Assembly (NCBI GenBank): GCA_920105625.2
Contig: OV050033.1
Coordinates: forward strand, 126,355,821-126,419,820
Length of the DNA: 64,000 nt
DNA from: Clusia tigrina
Lineage: Eukaryota > Arthropoda > Insecta > Diptera > Clusiidae
Direction: 5' to 3'
Shown one piece after another: positions 36,323 through 46,410 of the stretch. How positions within the stretch are numbered: position 1 is the first letter of the stretch; every line of letters starts with the position of its first letter. Made by a program: the position numbers and the translations under genes. Below the pieces are notes generated by a model, which was given only the letters and a program-made list of their open reading frames with translations, made no database searches and was not told the DNA's origin.

Positions 36323-38168
36323 CTGGAAATTATTTTCCCATCTTCAATGTTGCTCAGTCTTAAAGATGCGGTTGTTGAAAGAGCCCAATAACATGCCCAC
36401 TAATCGCGTTTCCCTGTCGGAGAAAATCTTTACAAAACACTTGGCATAAACCACTCCGCTGAAGAAAAAATTCTTTACCTTCTTCCCACACAAATAATTT
36501 TCGCTCACACATATTCAGAAATATACTCGTAGCATATTTTTAGACCATTTAAGTGTTGCTTTTCAAGTGTTCTAACATTTGTTTTCACTTTTCTAGCATA
36601 TTATTTCCTTGAAGTCGTGGTGTGTTTCCTTGTAATGTGTCTGCTTCAATTTGTAACATCACATAAAATTAATATTTAATGCTCGCAACCATTTATACAT
36701 ATATATGAACTTTTTAGAATAGCTCCTAAAAGCATGCTTTATAAATTCTCACAAAGAGTTGCTTTGTGTGTGGCGAATTTCAAGGCAAATGTGTGCCACT
36801 GACATATTCGCAGTTGTATTTGAACAGGGAAAAGCATTTGTATGTTGATGTTTTCCTGAAACTTTGAAGAGGCTGATATAAATATTTTGGTATATTCTTG
36901 TCTTGCCCTGAGAGAGTGTTTGAGTGTGTTTGTGTGTGTGTATGTGCTTGTGTACTGAGCACATGTGTGTGGCGACGGCTGAGGCTCGCATGCAAAACGA
37001 AGGAGTTTGGCAATTTGTTGAAATGGCATCAAATTACAGCGACTGGTTAACATTCTGTGTAACGAAGGATTAAAAGCTTTTTCAATTCATTCTTTAAGGA
37101 AATTAATTTGAACCGTCTTCTTTAATGTCAGCTAAATGCTGTCACGAACATTGCTCAATGGATTCTTCTCATATTTGATTGCGGGTTTGCTTTTAAGTTT
37201 TTTCCCTTTTTTTCATTTGACTCACCTTAGGTAAATGATGTCAACTTCTTGTGATTGTTTCTCTTATGCCCCCTTTATGTTCTACCAGTTCTTATGTTGT
37301 ACAAAAGCAACATCCTTCATATACTTAATTTGATGGAATAATCATAATTTACTTCCTTATTTACTCGTACATTTTCGTTGAAATACGTTGATGAGAGGAA
37401 ATATGAATATTTTGTGCTGTAATGGAGCTTGAACATTAATACTCATAGATTATTCCATAATACATTGCTGAGTTGTGATTTTATATTACCTGGCCAGATT
37501 TACCATTGAAAAGAGTAATTGAATTGAAGGAATCATGGAGAAGATGGACTTTAATTCAGAAATAAAATATTAACATATTGACATAGAAAAGTCGACTCTC
37601 TGATAGCAACCACAGTATATCGACAATAATAAAATGAAGGCCAACTCCTAACTGAATCCAGCTCAGTTTGGTCGATGAATATATTTCTAATAATTAATTC
37701 GAATCTTTATAATTCCCTTTGCTTCTGTTGCTACTCAGAAGTTCGCTGTTGTACAATTCTTTTGATTCCTTCACTTCCTTTTTAATTCGATTAATTTTCA
37801 AAAACTGAACCCAACATTGCACCCACCTATTACCATTATTTCCACCTCCCTAGATTTTTGTGTATATATTTTATATATTTTGCGTCCTTAGACTGTTGTG
37901 GAGATCTCATACACATCCCGTATCTTCAATTCTATATTGCTTCATTGTTGTTTTACAGGAGAATATAATAATGAAGACAATATGACAAGAAGACTCAAGA
38001 ATAGCAATCTATTTCTCAATCTTCCTTGATGGCTTGTAAAGTTATTTTCCGCTTACCACACCTTTACTGCACTGAAGCATTCACCATGATGTTTGACGTT
38101 GCCTGTTTGTGTCAGTGTTCTTTGATTGGTCTTTCGTCTTTCTCCTCTTATCTAGCTGATACTTGAAT
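36323..38168. other. Gene-free sequence with a TG run
   Basis: 36344-36458 may hold one more decayed exon of the minus-strand candidate at 35803-36322. A degenerate TG microsatellite lies at 36918-36953. From about 37.9 kb the DNA becomes pyrimidine-rich on the plus strand and merges into the 38.2 kb repeat. Confidence 0.5.
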
Positions 38169-38540
38169 TTTTTCATAATTCAACCACTTCTCCTTTGATT
38201 TCATCTTCACTTTTTATCCTTAGTATTCACTCAAATATATTGACAACTCATCACTTCCTCATTTTTTTTGTCTTAGTTTATCTGCATTTTTCATAATTCA
38301 ACCACTTCTCCTTTGATTTCATCTTCACTTTTTATCCTTAGTATTCACTCAAATATATTGACAACTCATCACTTCCTCATTTTTTTTGTCTTAGTTTATC
38401 TGCATTTTTCGTTAATCTTTTCTCTGCTTGTCTATCTGAGAAATTCACCATTGTACATTTTTCTCTGCTTACTGCCTTGAGATATTCTCTCAAATATCTT
38501 GAGAACTCATCACTGCCGCATTGTTCCTTCTCAGTCTTCC
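38169..38540. repeat. Exact 118 bp tandem duplication plus an older copy
   Basis: 38169-38286 and 38287-38404 appear identical by eye over 118 bp; both contain TTCATAATTCAACCACTTC, TATTCACTCAAATATATTG and a CATTTTTTTTGTC tract. A third, diverged copy at about 38480-38540 keeps GATATTCTCTCAAATATCTTGA, GAACTCATCACT and CTCAGTCT in order. The duplication is therefore recent within an older family. An assembly artefact would look the same. Confidence 0.9.
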
Positions 38541-38764
38541 TTAATTTACTGTTCACTTTTTCTGGGTATATCCGTAATGGTGCCTTTCCTTCATAGCTCC
38601 CTACTTCTCCTTGATTTTATTGACTACTTCTCTTCTAACCGTAGCTAACTGTCCACTATCATCAGCTATCTGGACAGTTCGCCACTTCTCCTTGTTTTCT
38701 GTTCGTTGTTTTTTGCTTTGCTCTCTTTCTTTTCTCATCCATCTTAAACGTTCACAGCAACTTA

Positions 38765-39090
38765 AAATCTTCCTACTTTTCCTGTTTGGAGGAAGAACAG
38801 AAGGCACAGAGCATTTTCTCTGCGCTTCTTTTGCCTTTGCCAGAATGAGAAGGCGCGTATTAGGGTCAGATGAGAATAGACAACGTACGTTCGTTATGCC
38901 TGGGCAGACTTCTGAGATTCATAAAAGAATCAAGGATGTTCGAAAAGCTGTAACTTCCTTTGCTTTATCTCTCCCTTCCCCCAAATATTTCAAGGTTTGT
39001 GGTACAATGGGCATCAATTCCTGAGCGCTTGGAGACCTCCGCCTTCGGTGGTACTCCGAACTACCGCAGTTCTATGTATCTATCCTACTT
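38765..39090 (+). mobile_element. Third RNase H-tail remnant with 3' UTR, plus strand
   Basis: Around 38785 a CLEEE stretch is followed, in another frame, by TEGTEHFLCASFAFARMRRR and VLGSDE (38801-38874). This is again the E-x-x-H-x-x-x-C tail and R-R-x-LG turn of RNase H-bearing non-LTR ORF2. The frame shift inside the motif marks it as dead. From 39000 the sequence reads GGTACAATGGGCATCAATT, CTGAGCGCTTGGAGACCTCC, GGTGGTACTCCG and TATCTATCC, shared with 41248-41345, and is interpreted as the element's 3' UTR. It lies about 360 bp from the 118 bp duplication. Confidence 0.75.
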
Positions 39091-40382
39091 TTCCAACTTC
39101 TAGTTCATTAGCTCAATTTTTGCTTTTTAATTTTAGAATAGTCAATTTGTTCCAGGAGTCCCACTTTTTAGTTCATCAGTTCTTCTCTTCTGTGTTCACT
39201 CTTCACAGGGAGCATCGGATGATGACTTCTTATTGCTATCATCGGATGTATCCTTTCGGTTCTACACATACTCTAACAAAACAATCTCTGGAGTATTTAT
39301 AGGTTTGATATTATGTGATTCGCAAAGCTTTAGATATGGGTTTAACCGGACTAATGAAGATCCAACGATTTGAGCTCCAAGTGGAGAATTTGTAGTTGGA
39401 TATTGTACTCGTATTTTAATTTTCCACTCCTCTCCAATTTAAGCTCTTCTACTACGCCCGCAGTGAACTAAATTCTTTTTTTATAATAAACTTGTATGAA
39501 AATGTTACACAGTTTACTCTCCCAGATTCCATTCTACCTATTTCACTTGGCTTCACGCCTCTTATACCTCCGTGCTCTACTCCTCCTTATTGTTTGTACC
39601 TGCACATTTACCCAACGACAAAGTGGACTCTAGGAATGACTGTAATTTATATTCAGCCCTGCTATTAAAGCCACATTTAAATTGAAAATCCTCGCTCCGT
39701 CCATCTGAGTTATTGCGGTCAATTTTACCTGGGCTTGTTCTGATTGCTGTAATCAAATCAGCGCGCTACTAATTGCTACCGATTTTCAGCTGCAGCCTCA
39801 CAGGAATACGATTCCCGCTGCGGTGGCAATGTTGGCACTTTTGAGAAGACTCTTAATAGCATTGCAGATAGTAAAATTGAGGCTGCTGCCGTGGGGGGGG
39901 GTGCGCTCCAAATACCATTATGCCAGATTCACTACACTTACTACAAAATCACATTACGCAAATTTACGAGCAAAGTCTATTGTGGCCTTAAAAAGAAACA
40001 ATGTGAAATGATGAGGGTGTCGAGGAGAAGCTGGAAATTGTGCAGATAAGAACTCAGGGAGGCGCCTCTGCAATTACGCATGCAAGTATGCTTTCATTTA
40101 ATGTCCTTATTACAACTTCCTTTTTGTAACGGCACTGAGAGTGTAAAAATTATAAAACAATTATCGTTTACCTTGAGCGTAGAAAAAGAAAGGTAAGGAA
40201 AGTAATTCATTCCATTATTATCATTACTGTGCAACATTTGTGCATGCGCACGCACGTTGACACAGAGTTCTCTACCTTCACACATAAATCCACCTTGGCA
40301 CAGTATGCAAAATTGCGGCGCTGCAATTAAAAACGTAAAGTTGCGGGAGATAACTCGCAGGACGAAGTAAGAGCTATACTCG
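39091..40382. other. Gene-free sequence
   Basis: Unremarkable AT-rich DNA with a run of nine G at about 39893-39901. No gene or array recognised. Confidence 0.5.
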
Positions 40383-40408
40383 TATATACTCGTATATACG
40401 AGTATATA
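40383..40408. repeat. 26 bp perfect palindrome built from TACTCGTA
   Basis: Centred between 40395 and 40396, bases 40383-40408 are perfectly self-complementary and consist of TACTCGTA, TA and TACGAGTA with TATA flanks. Two more copies of the octamer flank it (40378-40385 and 40411-40418), giving four within 41 bp. It could form a hairpin or bind a dimeric factor. Confidence 0.9.
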
Positions 40409-40799
40409 TGTACGAGTATGCCTTTGTGTGGCCTGTAATTTTGTATGCATGTGTTTATGTTGGCATGTGCCTGTGTGTGTGCATGTGTGAACCTAAAGTA
40501 ATTGCATCAATGCGTGGGAGGATAAAGACAGATGAGCAGTAACTCTACACCAGTTGGTGTAGTCTTGCATCATCAAAGAAGCATACAATTACATTGAATA
40601 TATGCAATGTGACGGTTCTATGACTTCTTCGAAATTCTCACTACATACAAAGGTACACCTGATCGTTGCCGCCCACAACATAGACGTTGTCTCCCAACTT
40701 GTTGCCAAGCACTGCTTAAATGCCCACTTTCTTACATAGAATTCATGAAAATTTCTTTGAAGTACTTACAAATTCAAAATTTTAAATAATAACATTTGA

Positions 40800-41500
40800 T
40801 GAGAGACACTTTTGAAGACTCCGTCTGGAAGTTCATAACGTCCTTCAAAAAATACACAAATGTATGCGAGTTTGCCTCAAATCCTCGCACATTAAACCGA
40901 AATTTCAGTATTTTAAGACCTCCTCCAGAACAGTTTATTGAAGACAATCTCCTGCAAAATGTCTTTCAAGAAATACGAAAATTTATAAGATTGAGTCACA
41001 AACTCATTAAGGTGAAATTCCACTAAATATATTTTTTGGCAGATACTTTTGAAGACAATGTCCTACATAATGTATTGAGCAAAAGCGAAAAATATGAAAA
41101 GCGAAAAAGCGAAAAATATTAAAAGGGGTAGTCTGAAATATACTCGTATTAGCACAGAGATACAGACTTATTCCAAAATATTTTACTGGATAAAAAATTT
41201 TATATAATGTCATGTATGAAAGCCAAAGATTTGTAGGAGTATGTATCCAACAGTACAATGGGCATCAATGCCTGAGTGCCTGGAGGCCTCCTGCTTCTGC
41301 GGGTCACCGGCCTACCCCACTTCTATCTATCTATATATCCTATATTGTGAAATTTCCATCTCCAATATTTCAAAGCCTTTTCCACAATATTTTGTTGCAG
41401 TGAATTTTGAAGACATTGGCTTGCATTATGGCGTGCACGATAAACAAAAATATATGCGGCTATGCCCCTGAAACATCAATATAAAATTCCCTAGGGCAGA
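40800..41500. repeat. Exon-like degenerate repeat anchored on TTTTGAAGAC
   Basis: Copies of a (A)CTTTTGAAGAC block lie at 40808, 40934 (as TTTATTGAAGAC), 41045 and 41403 (as AATTTTGAAGAC); spacings are 126, 111 and 358 bp. Plus-strand translations are related at each copy: DTFEDSVWKFI, FIEDNLLQNVF, DTFEDNVLHNVL and NFEDIGLHYGV. Two copies are preceded by acceptor-like sequence (TTTTTTGGCAG at 41031-41041, TTTTGTTGCAG at 41390-41400). The retrotransposon tail at 41248-41345 accounts for part of the larger last gap. I recognise no protein family. Either a former exon amplified in tandem or a purely non-coding repeat would fit. Confidence 0.6.
41248..41345 (+). mobile_element. Isolated non-LTR 3' UTR fragment
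   Basis: AGTACAATGGGCATCAATGC, CTGAGTGCCTGGAGGCCTCC, GCGGGTCACCGGCCTACC and TATCTATCTATATATCC match 39000-39090 in the same order and orientation, at most positions by eye. It lacks the ORF2 tail and is better preserved than the 39.0 kb copy. A TATC-type simple tail at the end is consistent with a non-LTR 3' terminus. It is embedded in the exon-like repeat. Confidence 0.75.
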
Positions 41501-41929
41501 TAGTTTGCAAAACATTATCACTTCATTATCTTGCATTCTGGTATCTGTGACCTCATCATCATATTGTACTAAGTTTTTTGTTTCTATGTTCATATTAATT
41601 CCCCGTGTTTGCTCTGAACTTTCACCTCCAACTCTTCACCATCTTTTACAGTTTCGACCACAATTTCCGGTCTGTCAACAAATTCTCAGTATTACCCTAT
41701 TTGTGTTTTATTGTTGTCACGATCCTTATTAATATCTGAGTCCATATTGTTCCTGACATTGCTGCATCTCCCACCATATTTTTCGCTCCCTATTATTTAT
41801 AAGCTGAATATTTATATCTTTATTATATATATCCTTATTATTTGTATTCTTATATCCTATATATCACCTTCATTCTACATTACGTTCCCTTAAATTTAGC
41901 AGGAATATTCCATCACTTCAATACCTTCC
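41501..41929. other. Gene-free pyrimidine- and AT-rich sequence
   Basis: 41740-41880 is T/A-rich with TATATATCC-type runs. No coding content. Confidence 0.5.
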
Positions 41930-42900
41930 ATATCCCTACTTTCAGACTCTTTTTAACGACAGCTTCTCATCATATTTCTATACATTGAATTTTCACTTTA
42001 AATCCCATCACTGTCATTTAGCTTTTCCGACCATCATATCTTCCAGCTCTTTACTTTCCAGGTCCCAGTCTCAATAGAACTTGGACCATCATATTCTCAG
42101 TCTCCCTCTTTTACAATTGACTTTCGTCATTGATTTTTCACCATGAGCACTTAAATCCACAATGATGGTTCTTGATATGTTTCTCTACAGGTTTACTACG
42201 TTCCAGATGCCCACTTTCCCATCCTGTTCTACTTATACTTCTCATCACTCTACTTCTCCTTTTTTTCTTTATTAGACCTTATTGAACGAAATCAATATTT
42301 GAAGTCATATCCTATTTGTGTTTTCAATTTTCACTTTAATTCCCATCATCTTGACTAGAAGTTCTCTTCATCTTCTCGATCTTATAACATTTCTATTTTG
42401 ATTCACTATCTCCACAACTATTCTTGATATATTTCTCTATTTCTTTACTACCTTTCACTTCCTGAGTTCCAAGACTCTGTTATACTTGTATTTCTCATCA
42501 TATTCTCAGTCTTCTTCTGATACAATGAAGTTTCATCATTGATTTCTCACAACAGGCAGTTAAATGCATAATGACCGTTCTTGATATCTTATCTCTTTAA
42601 CCGCTATTGGAATATATTTTCAGTCATGTTCTGTTGGGTTTCATTTCTCATATTGATTCCCATCACGGTTATTTAGTTTTTTCCAATTTCTTTCTCCACC
42701 GGTTCACTACCTTCCAGGTAAAAACTTTCAGGGTTATCTAGTCCTTGTTCTTTCACAACTTCTCGTCATATTGTCACTGAATTTTGCATGTCAGTTCCCC
42801 GCCACAGTCTCTTAATTTTTCCATGTTTGTTCTAGAGATTCTTTTCTACCGATTGATTAACTTCCATATCTTTATTTTCGTTATCAGAAATTATTTACGA
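41930..42900. repeat. Pyrimidine-rich degenerate array with ~409 bp period
   Basis: Two long related blocks start at about 42070 and 42480. Each carries ATCATATTCTCAGTCT, TACAAT.GA..TTTC.TCATTG, TTTTTCACC or TTTCTCACA, then TTAAAT.CA.AATGA..GTTCTTGATAT. Corresponding bases are 409-410 bp apart (42111/42521). Shorter motifs recur at finer spacing: TTCTTGATAT at 42170, 42422 and 42579, and CTACC/ACTACCTTCCA-like blocks near 42460 and 42710. An irregular sub-repeat therefore lies under the longer period. Confidence 0.65.
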
Positions 42901-45769
42901 GTACATCTTATCATCTTCAGAGTCTTACTTAGTATTAAATTTTCACTTTGATTAAAGTATCACGGTCACTTAGGCTTACACCCCATTGAACAGTATGGAT
43001 TCCTTTACCTTCACACCTCCTTATAGTTCCATATTTTCAGTTAAATATTCCTTACTTAGAACCAAACTCACACTTCCATATCATGTTCAATCAGCCAGTC
43101 TACTTATAAGCATACTCTGCTGACCATTAAACTCACACTTCCACTTGATGTTCTCTTCCATTACTGTACTGCAGAAGGGAGTGTAATGCATTCAGAAAGA
43201 ACAACTCGTAGTGCTCTGTGCAAATATATCTTTTTACGCCGGCTAATTTAATTTTAACTGGATTTTATTGTTCTGCTTACACACAGCCAACCCCTCCCCC
43301 CACCCATTCCAACCATGCATTAAGTATTACTGTCCTAATATGTTGTTCCGTAATAAATTTAAGCATAAATTTGCATAAAAAGCAAGCAACCGAAATGTAA
43401 CTCGACACTCGGCACTCGGTGTGGCTCTTAACATTTCCACATTTCCGTTGGCCGTTTCCGGCGTACTCCCTCCCTCCACCCCACTCTGGTTTGCGAAGAG
43501 CCCGCAGCGCTTTTTGTATCTCGTTTCGTTTGGAGAGTGTTTTATTATCCTTGTTGCGTTCTGTTGTTAACTCGCGTACAATCTCAGAAGTGCGCTGCTC
43601 TTAAGCTGCTGCTTTTAATTAGGTTGTGGCTGAGATTAGGCCGAGAGGCTATTTATTTATTCCTTTTATGCTGTGTTTCTTTTTTACTTAAGTTTCTTTG
43701 CGTTTTTAATCGATCGTTTTTTCGTGTGTCAAATCCTTATTTTATTTGCTGGTATTGTTTGCGGGGATTTGTGCCACATGCGCGCACATACACAGCAACT
43801 GCCACGGCATTAGGAATGTTGAAATCTTTTTGATTTATTGCTCGTATGCAGTCAGAGCGAAAGTAATGGATTTAGTGGAGCAGTACTCCACGGTGTAATC
43901 CACACTTCAACACAACACTTCGGGGTGTCCTCCCGCTCGGGTTTCTTTTTTTGGCATTTGTGTGGACCAGCATGCAATCATATACATAAATATAATGCAG
44001 CGCTATAATAAATAAATTAAGCTAATCCAATTTTGTTGTTGTCTGCGTACTTCTGTGGCTCTGAAGCGTGTTATAAATTTGAGGCTAGATCCGGAACCTC
44101 ATAAAACCGAGTTGTGTAAATGAAAGCGAAGCTGCAGGAGTGTGGCTGAGTGGTGGATAATTTTGTATGTGTTGCTTTTAATGTGTGGATTTTATGATTA
44201 AGTGCAGCATTTGATGTATCTATTGGGGATTTACGAGCATGGTTTATGTGCGGGATTAACTTGTATGTAACTTTCACACAGTTTTGTGGGTCACACACTT
44301 GAAACTATTGCTTGTAAAAATAACATTCCCATATAAGCATGGGAAATGTCAATATTCTAAAATTAAAAGCGTGAGGGCGCATTTTATGTTCTATGGAATA
44401 AGTACATAGATTGAGAATATTTTCTCTTAAACTCCTCATAATTCTCACATAAACTTACTTCCTGATTGTTTGCTCCATTAAAGGAAATTCCACACCACAA
44501 ACTCCTAAGCAAATCTTATCTTGCAATGACTTTAAAGTTGTTTATATCCAAATTAAAATTGAGGTCGACTGACCTAACCAAATATCAGATTGATATATCG
44601 GAACAAATCTCAACGTGAGAGTTAGGAATACTATTTCAACTTGGACTGCATTTGTTCATCTCTCACAAGGAAGATTTAAAGTTCCACATTTATTTTCTAC
44701 CGAATTTCTATTATCTTGAAATTGGAACTAAATTCATCATGAGTATCATCCCGAATTGAGTTAGTTGTGTGGGAGTAGACTTCCTATGGCTCGTTTAATT
44801 TATACCGGAATAGTTCCTTTGTTCTGAAAAAAATAGAATATCTTCACCAGTCTCTGGTGGGGCTATACGGACGGTGTCCTTCCATTTGTAGCCCGCTCCA
44901 ATAAGTTAATATTTGGTTGAAGCTCATCAGATATTTTGGGCACCTTCACTAAAAAGTCCCTTCTGGTAATAAGTTCAAGTCGCTTTAGGATTTTTAATGT
45001 TCGTTCTCAGTATATTTCATAATCAATCACACTTTCTTCTTAGAATATGATTTAGGATTGATGTTTCCTATTTATGGTACACCTGAGATTAAGTTGGAAG
45101 CAGCTCAAAATTGTCAAGCAACACACAATCAGCAAACATAAATTACACTGGTTCTCTTCATTTCCTTTGATCTTCATCATTTCAAGATTGGCATCTAAGG
45201 TGCTCCATATCCTTGGCTGTGGTTTTTTATGACCTCCCCAATTAACCAACTAATTCAACATCTTCGATGATGGTGTTGTTTAGGACGAGAGGTTTGGTGT
45301 TGATCGTGTAGATTCTCATAAGTTTGGTTTTCTTTATATTCAGTATTGTGTCTAATATCTAATTTTCTTCCTGCTGTGGTTGCAATAGTGGAGCACTCCA
45401 CAGAGATTATGAGTAATCAACTTCGTTGGAAATTTTCGAAGTATCTCCATTGTAATCCATATGGAGTTTCCTGGTTTAGGATCGCTAACACTTCTCTGAG
45501 TAGAAAGAGATAAGAACAATTTGAGACGACGCATCTTATTACAACTCCAGCACTGAGTTCGAAATGTTTGAAATTATTTTGAAAATTACGTTGCTCCTGT
45601 TTCAGTGATTCAAAATGGTGTTTGTGATGCTGCAATAAACAATGATGATGAATGAAACTTGCATGTGAATGCTCTTTTTTTATTTGGATGCTGAACTTTG
45701 TTATGCACTCGAAGGCTTAAAGTCAAAGAACCAGGAATATGAACTCAATACCTTGTTCCTAGGATCCAT
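42901..45769. other. Gene-free sequence
   Basis: Nothing coding supported. A C-rich stretch CAACCCCTCCCCCCACCC lies at 43288-43305. The stop-free stretches at 43.4-43.8 kb are T-rich and unremarkable. Confidence 0.5.
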
Positions 45770-46410
45770 TGGTAGGTAGTTCTTCTGCGAAACCAACTTG
45801 CTTCCTTTTGACAGTATTACTTAGTTCTGAGATCCTTCCAATATAAAAAGTGTGGCCAAAGATTTGGCATCTTGTTCCACGCCAGTTTTGGAACTGACTC
45901 ACTAAAAACAATGAAGGATGGCGGGGATTTTTTCTAACTTCCATTTGTGGTCAGCTGAAAATAATTCTTCACGCATTCCCAATTAATTCCACTTCTATCA
46001 ATAACGCTTAGTGTTGTTTCATGGAAGTGCTTTAAGTCAATTAACGAGGATTGGGCCCTCGCTGATAATTTCTAACTTTAATTTGTGATCAGCTGAAGGT
46101 GATTCTTCTCGGATACTAACCTGATTCCACTTCCATCAGTATCGCTTAGTGTTGAAAGTCCTTCATAGATAGCGAACATGCACACTCATATGGATTCAAT
46201 TCCATGCCAATTCTCGCACTAAAGTCAATGAAGTAAGGACGGGGAACTCGCTGATTGTTTCCAACTTCCATTTGGATCAGCTGAATATGGTTTTTTCGGA
46301 AGCAAACTTGATTCTAATTCTACCAATATCGCTTAGTGTTAAGAGTCCTTCGAAGATAGCCAGCATGCGCACTCGTTGGGATGTTGTTCCATGCCAGTTC
46401 TTGAACTCAT
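45770..46410. repeat. Four-copy 187 bp tandem array
   Basis: Four diverged copies share TTCTTC..G(A/G).AC.AACTTG.TTC, TATCGCTTAGTGTT, AGTCCTTC, TTGTTCCATGCCAGTTCT and CTAACTTCCATTTG.(G)ATCAGCTGAA. The CTTAG anchor lies at 45820, 46007, 46145 and 46332, giving spacings of 187, 138 and 187 bp. Copy 2 has lost a 49 bp block (the CCATGCCAGTTCT part), which explains the short interval. Confidence 0.85.

Noticed and set aside
38611..38800. N-terminal part of a 137-codon plus-strand frame as a new gene
   Set aside because: Only the 38801-38874 part is meaningful, and it is a dead retrotransposon tail. The upstream part is random open sequence fused to it.
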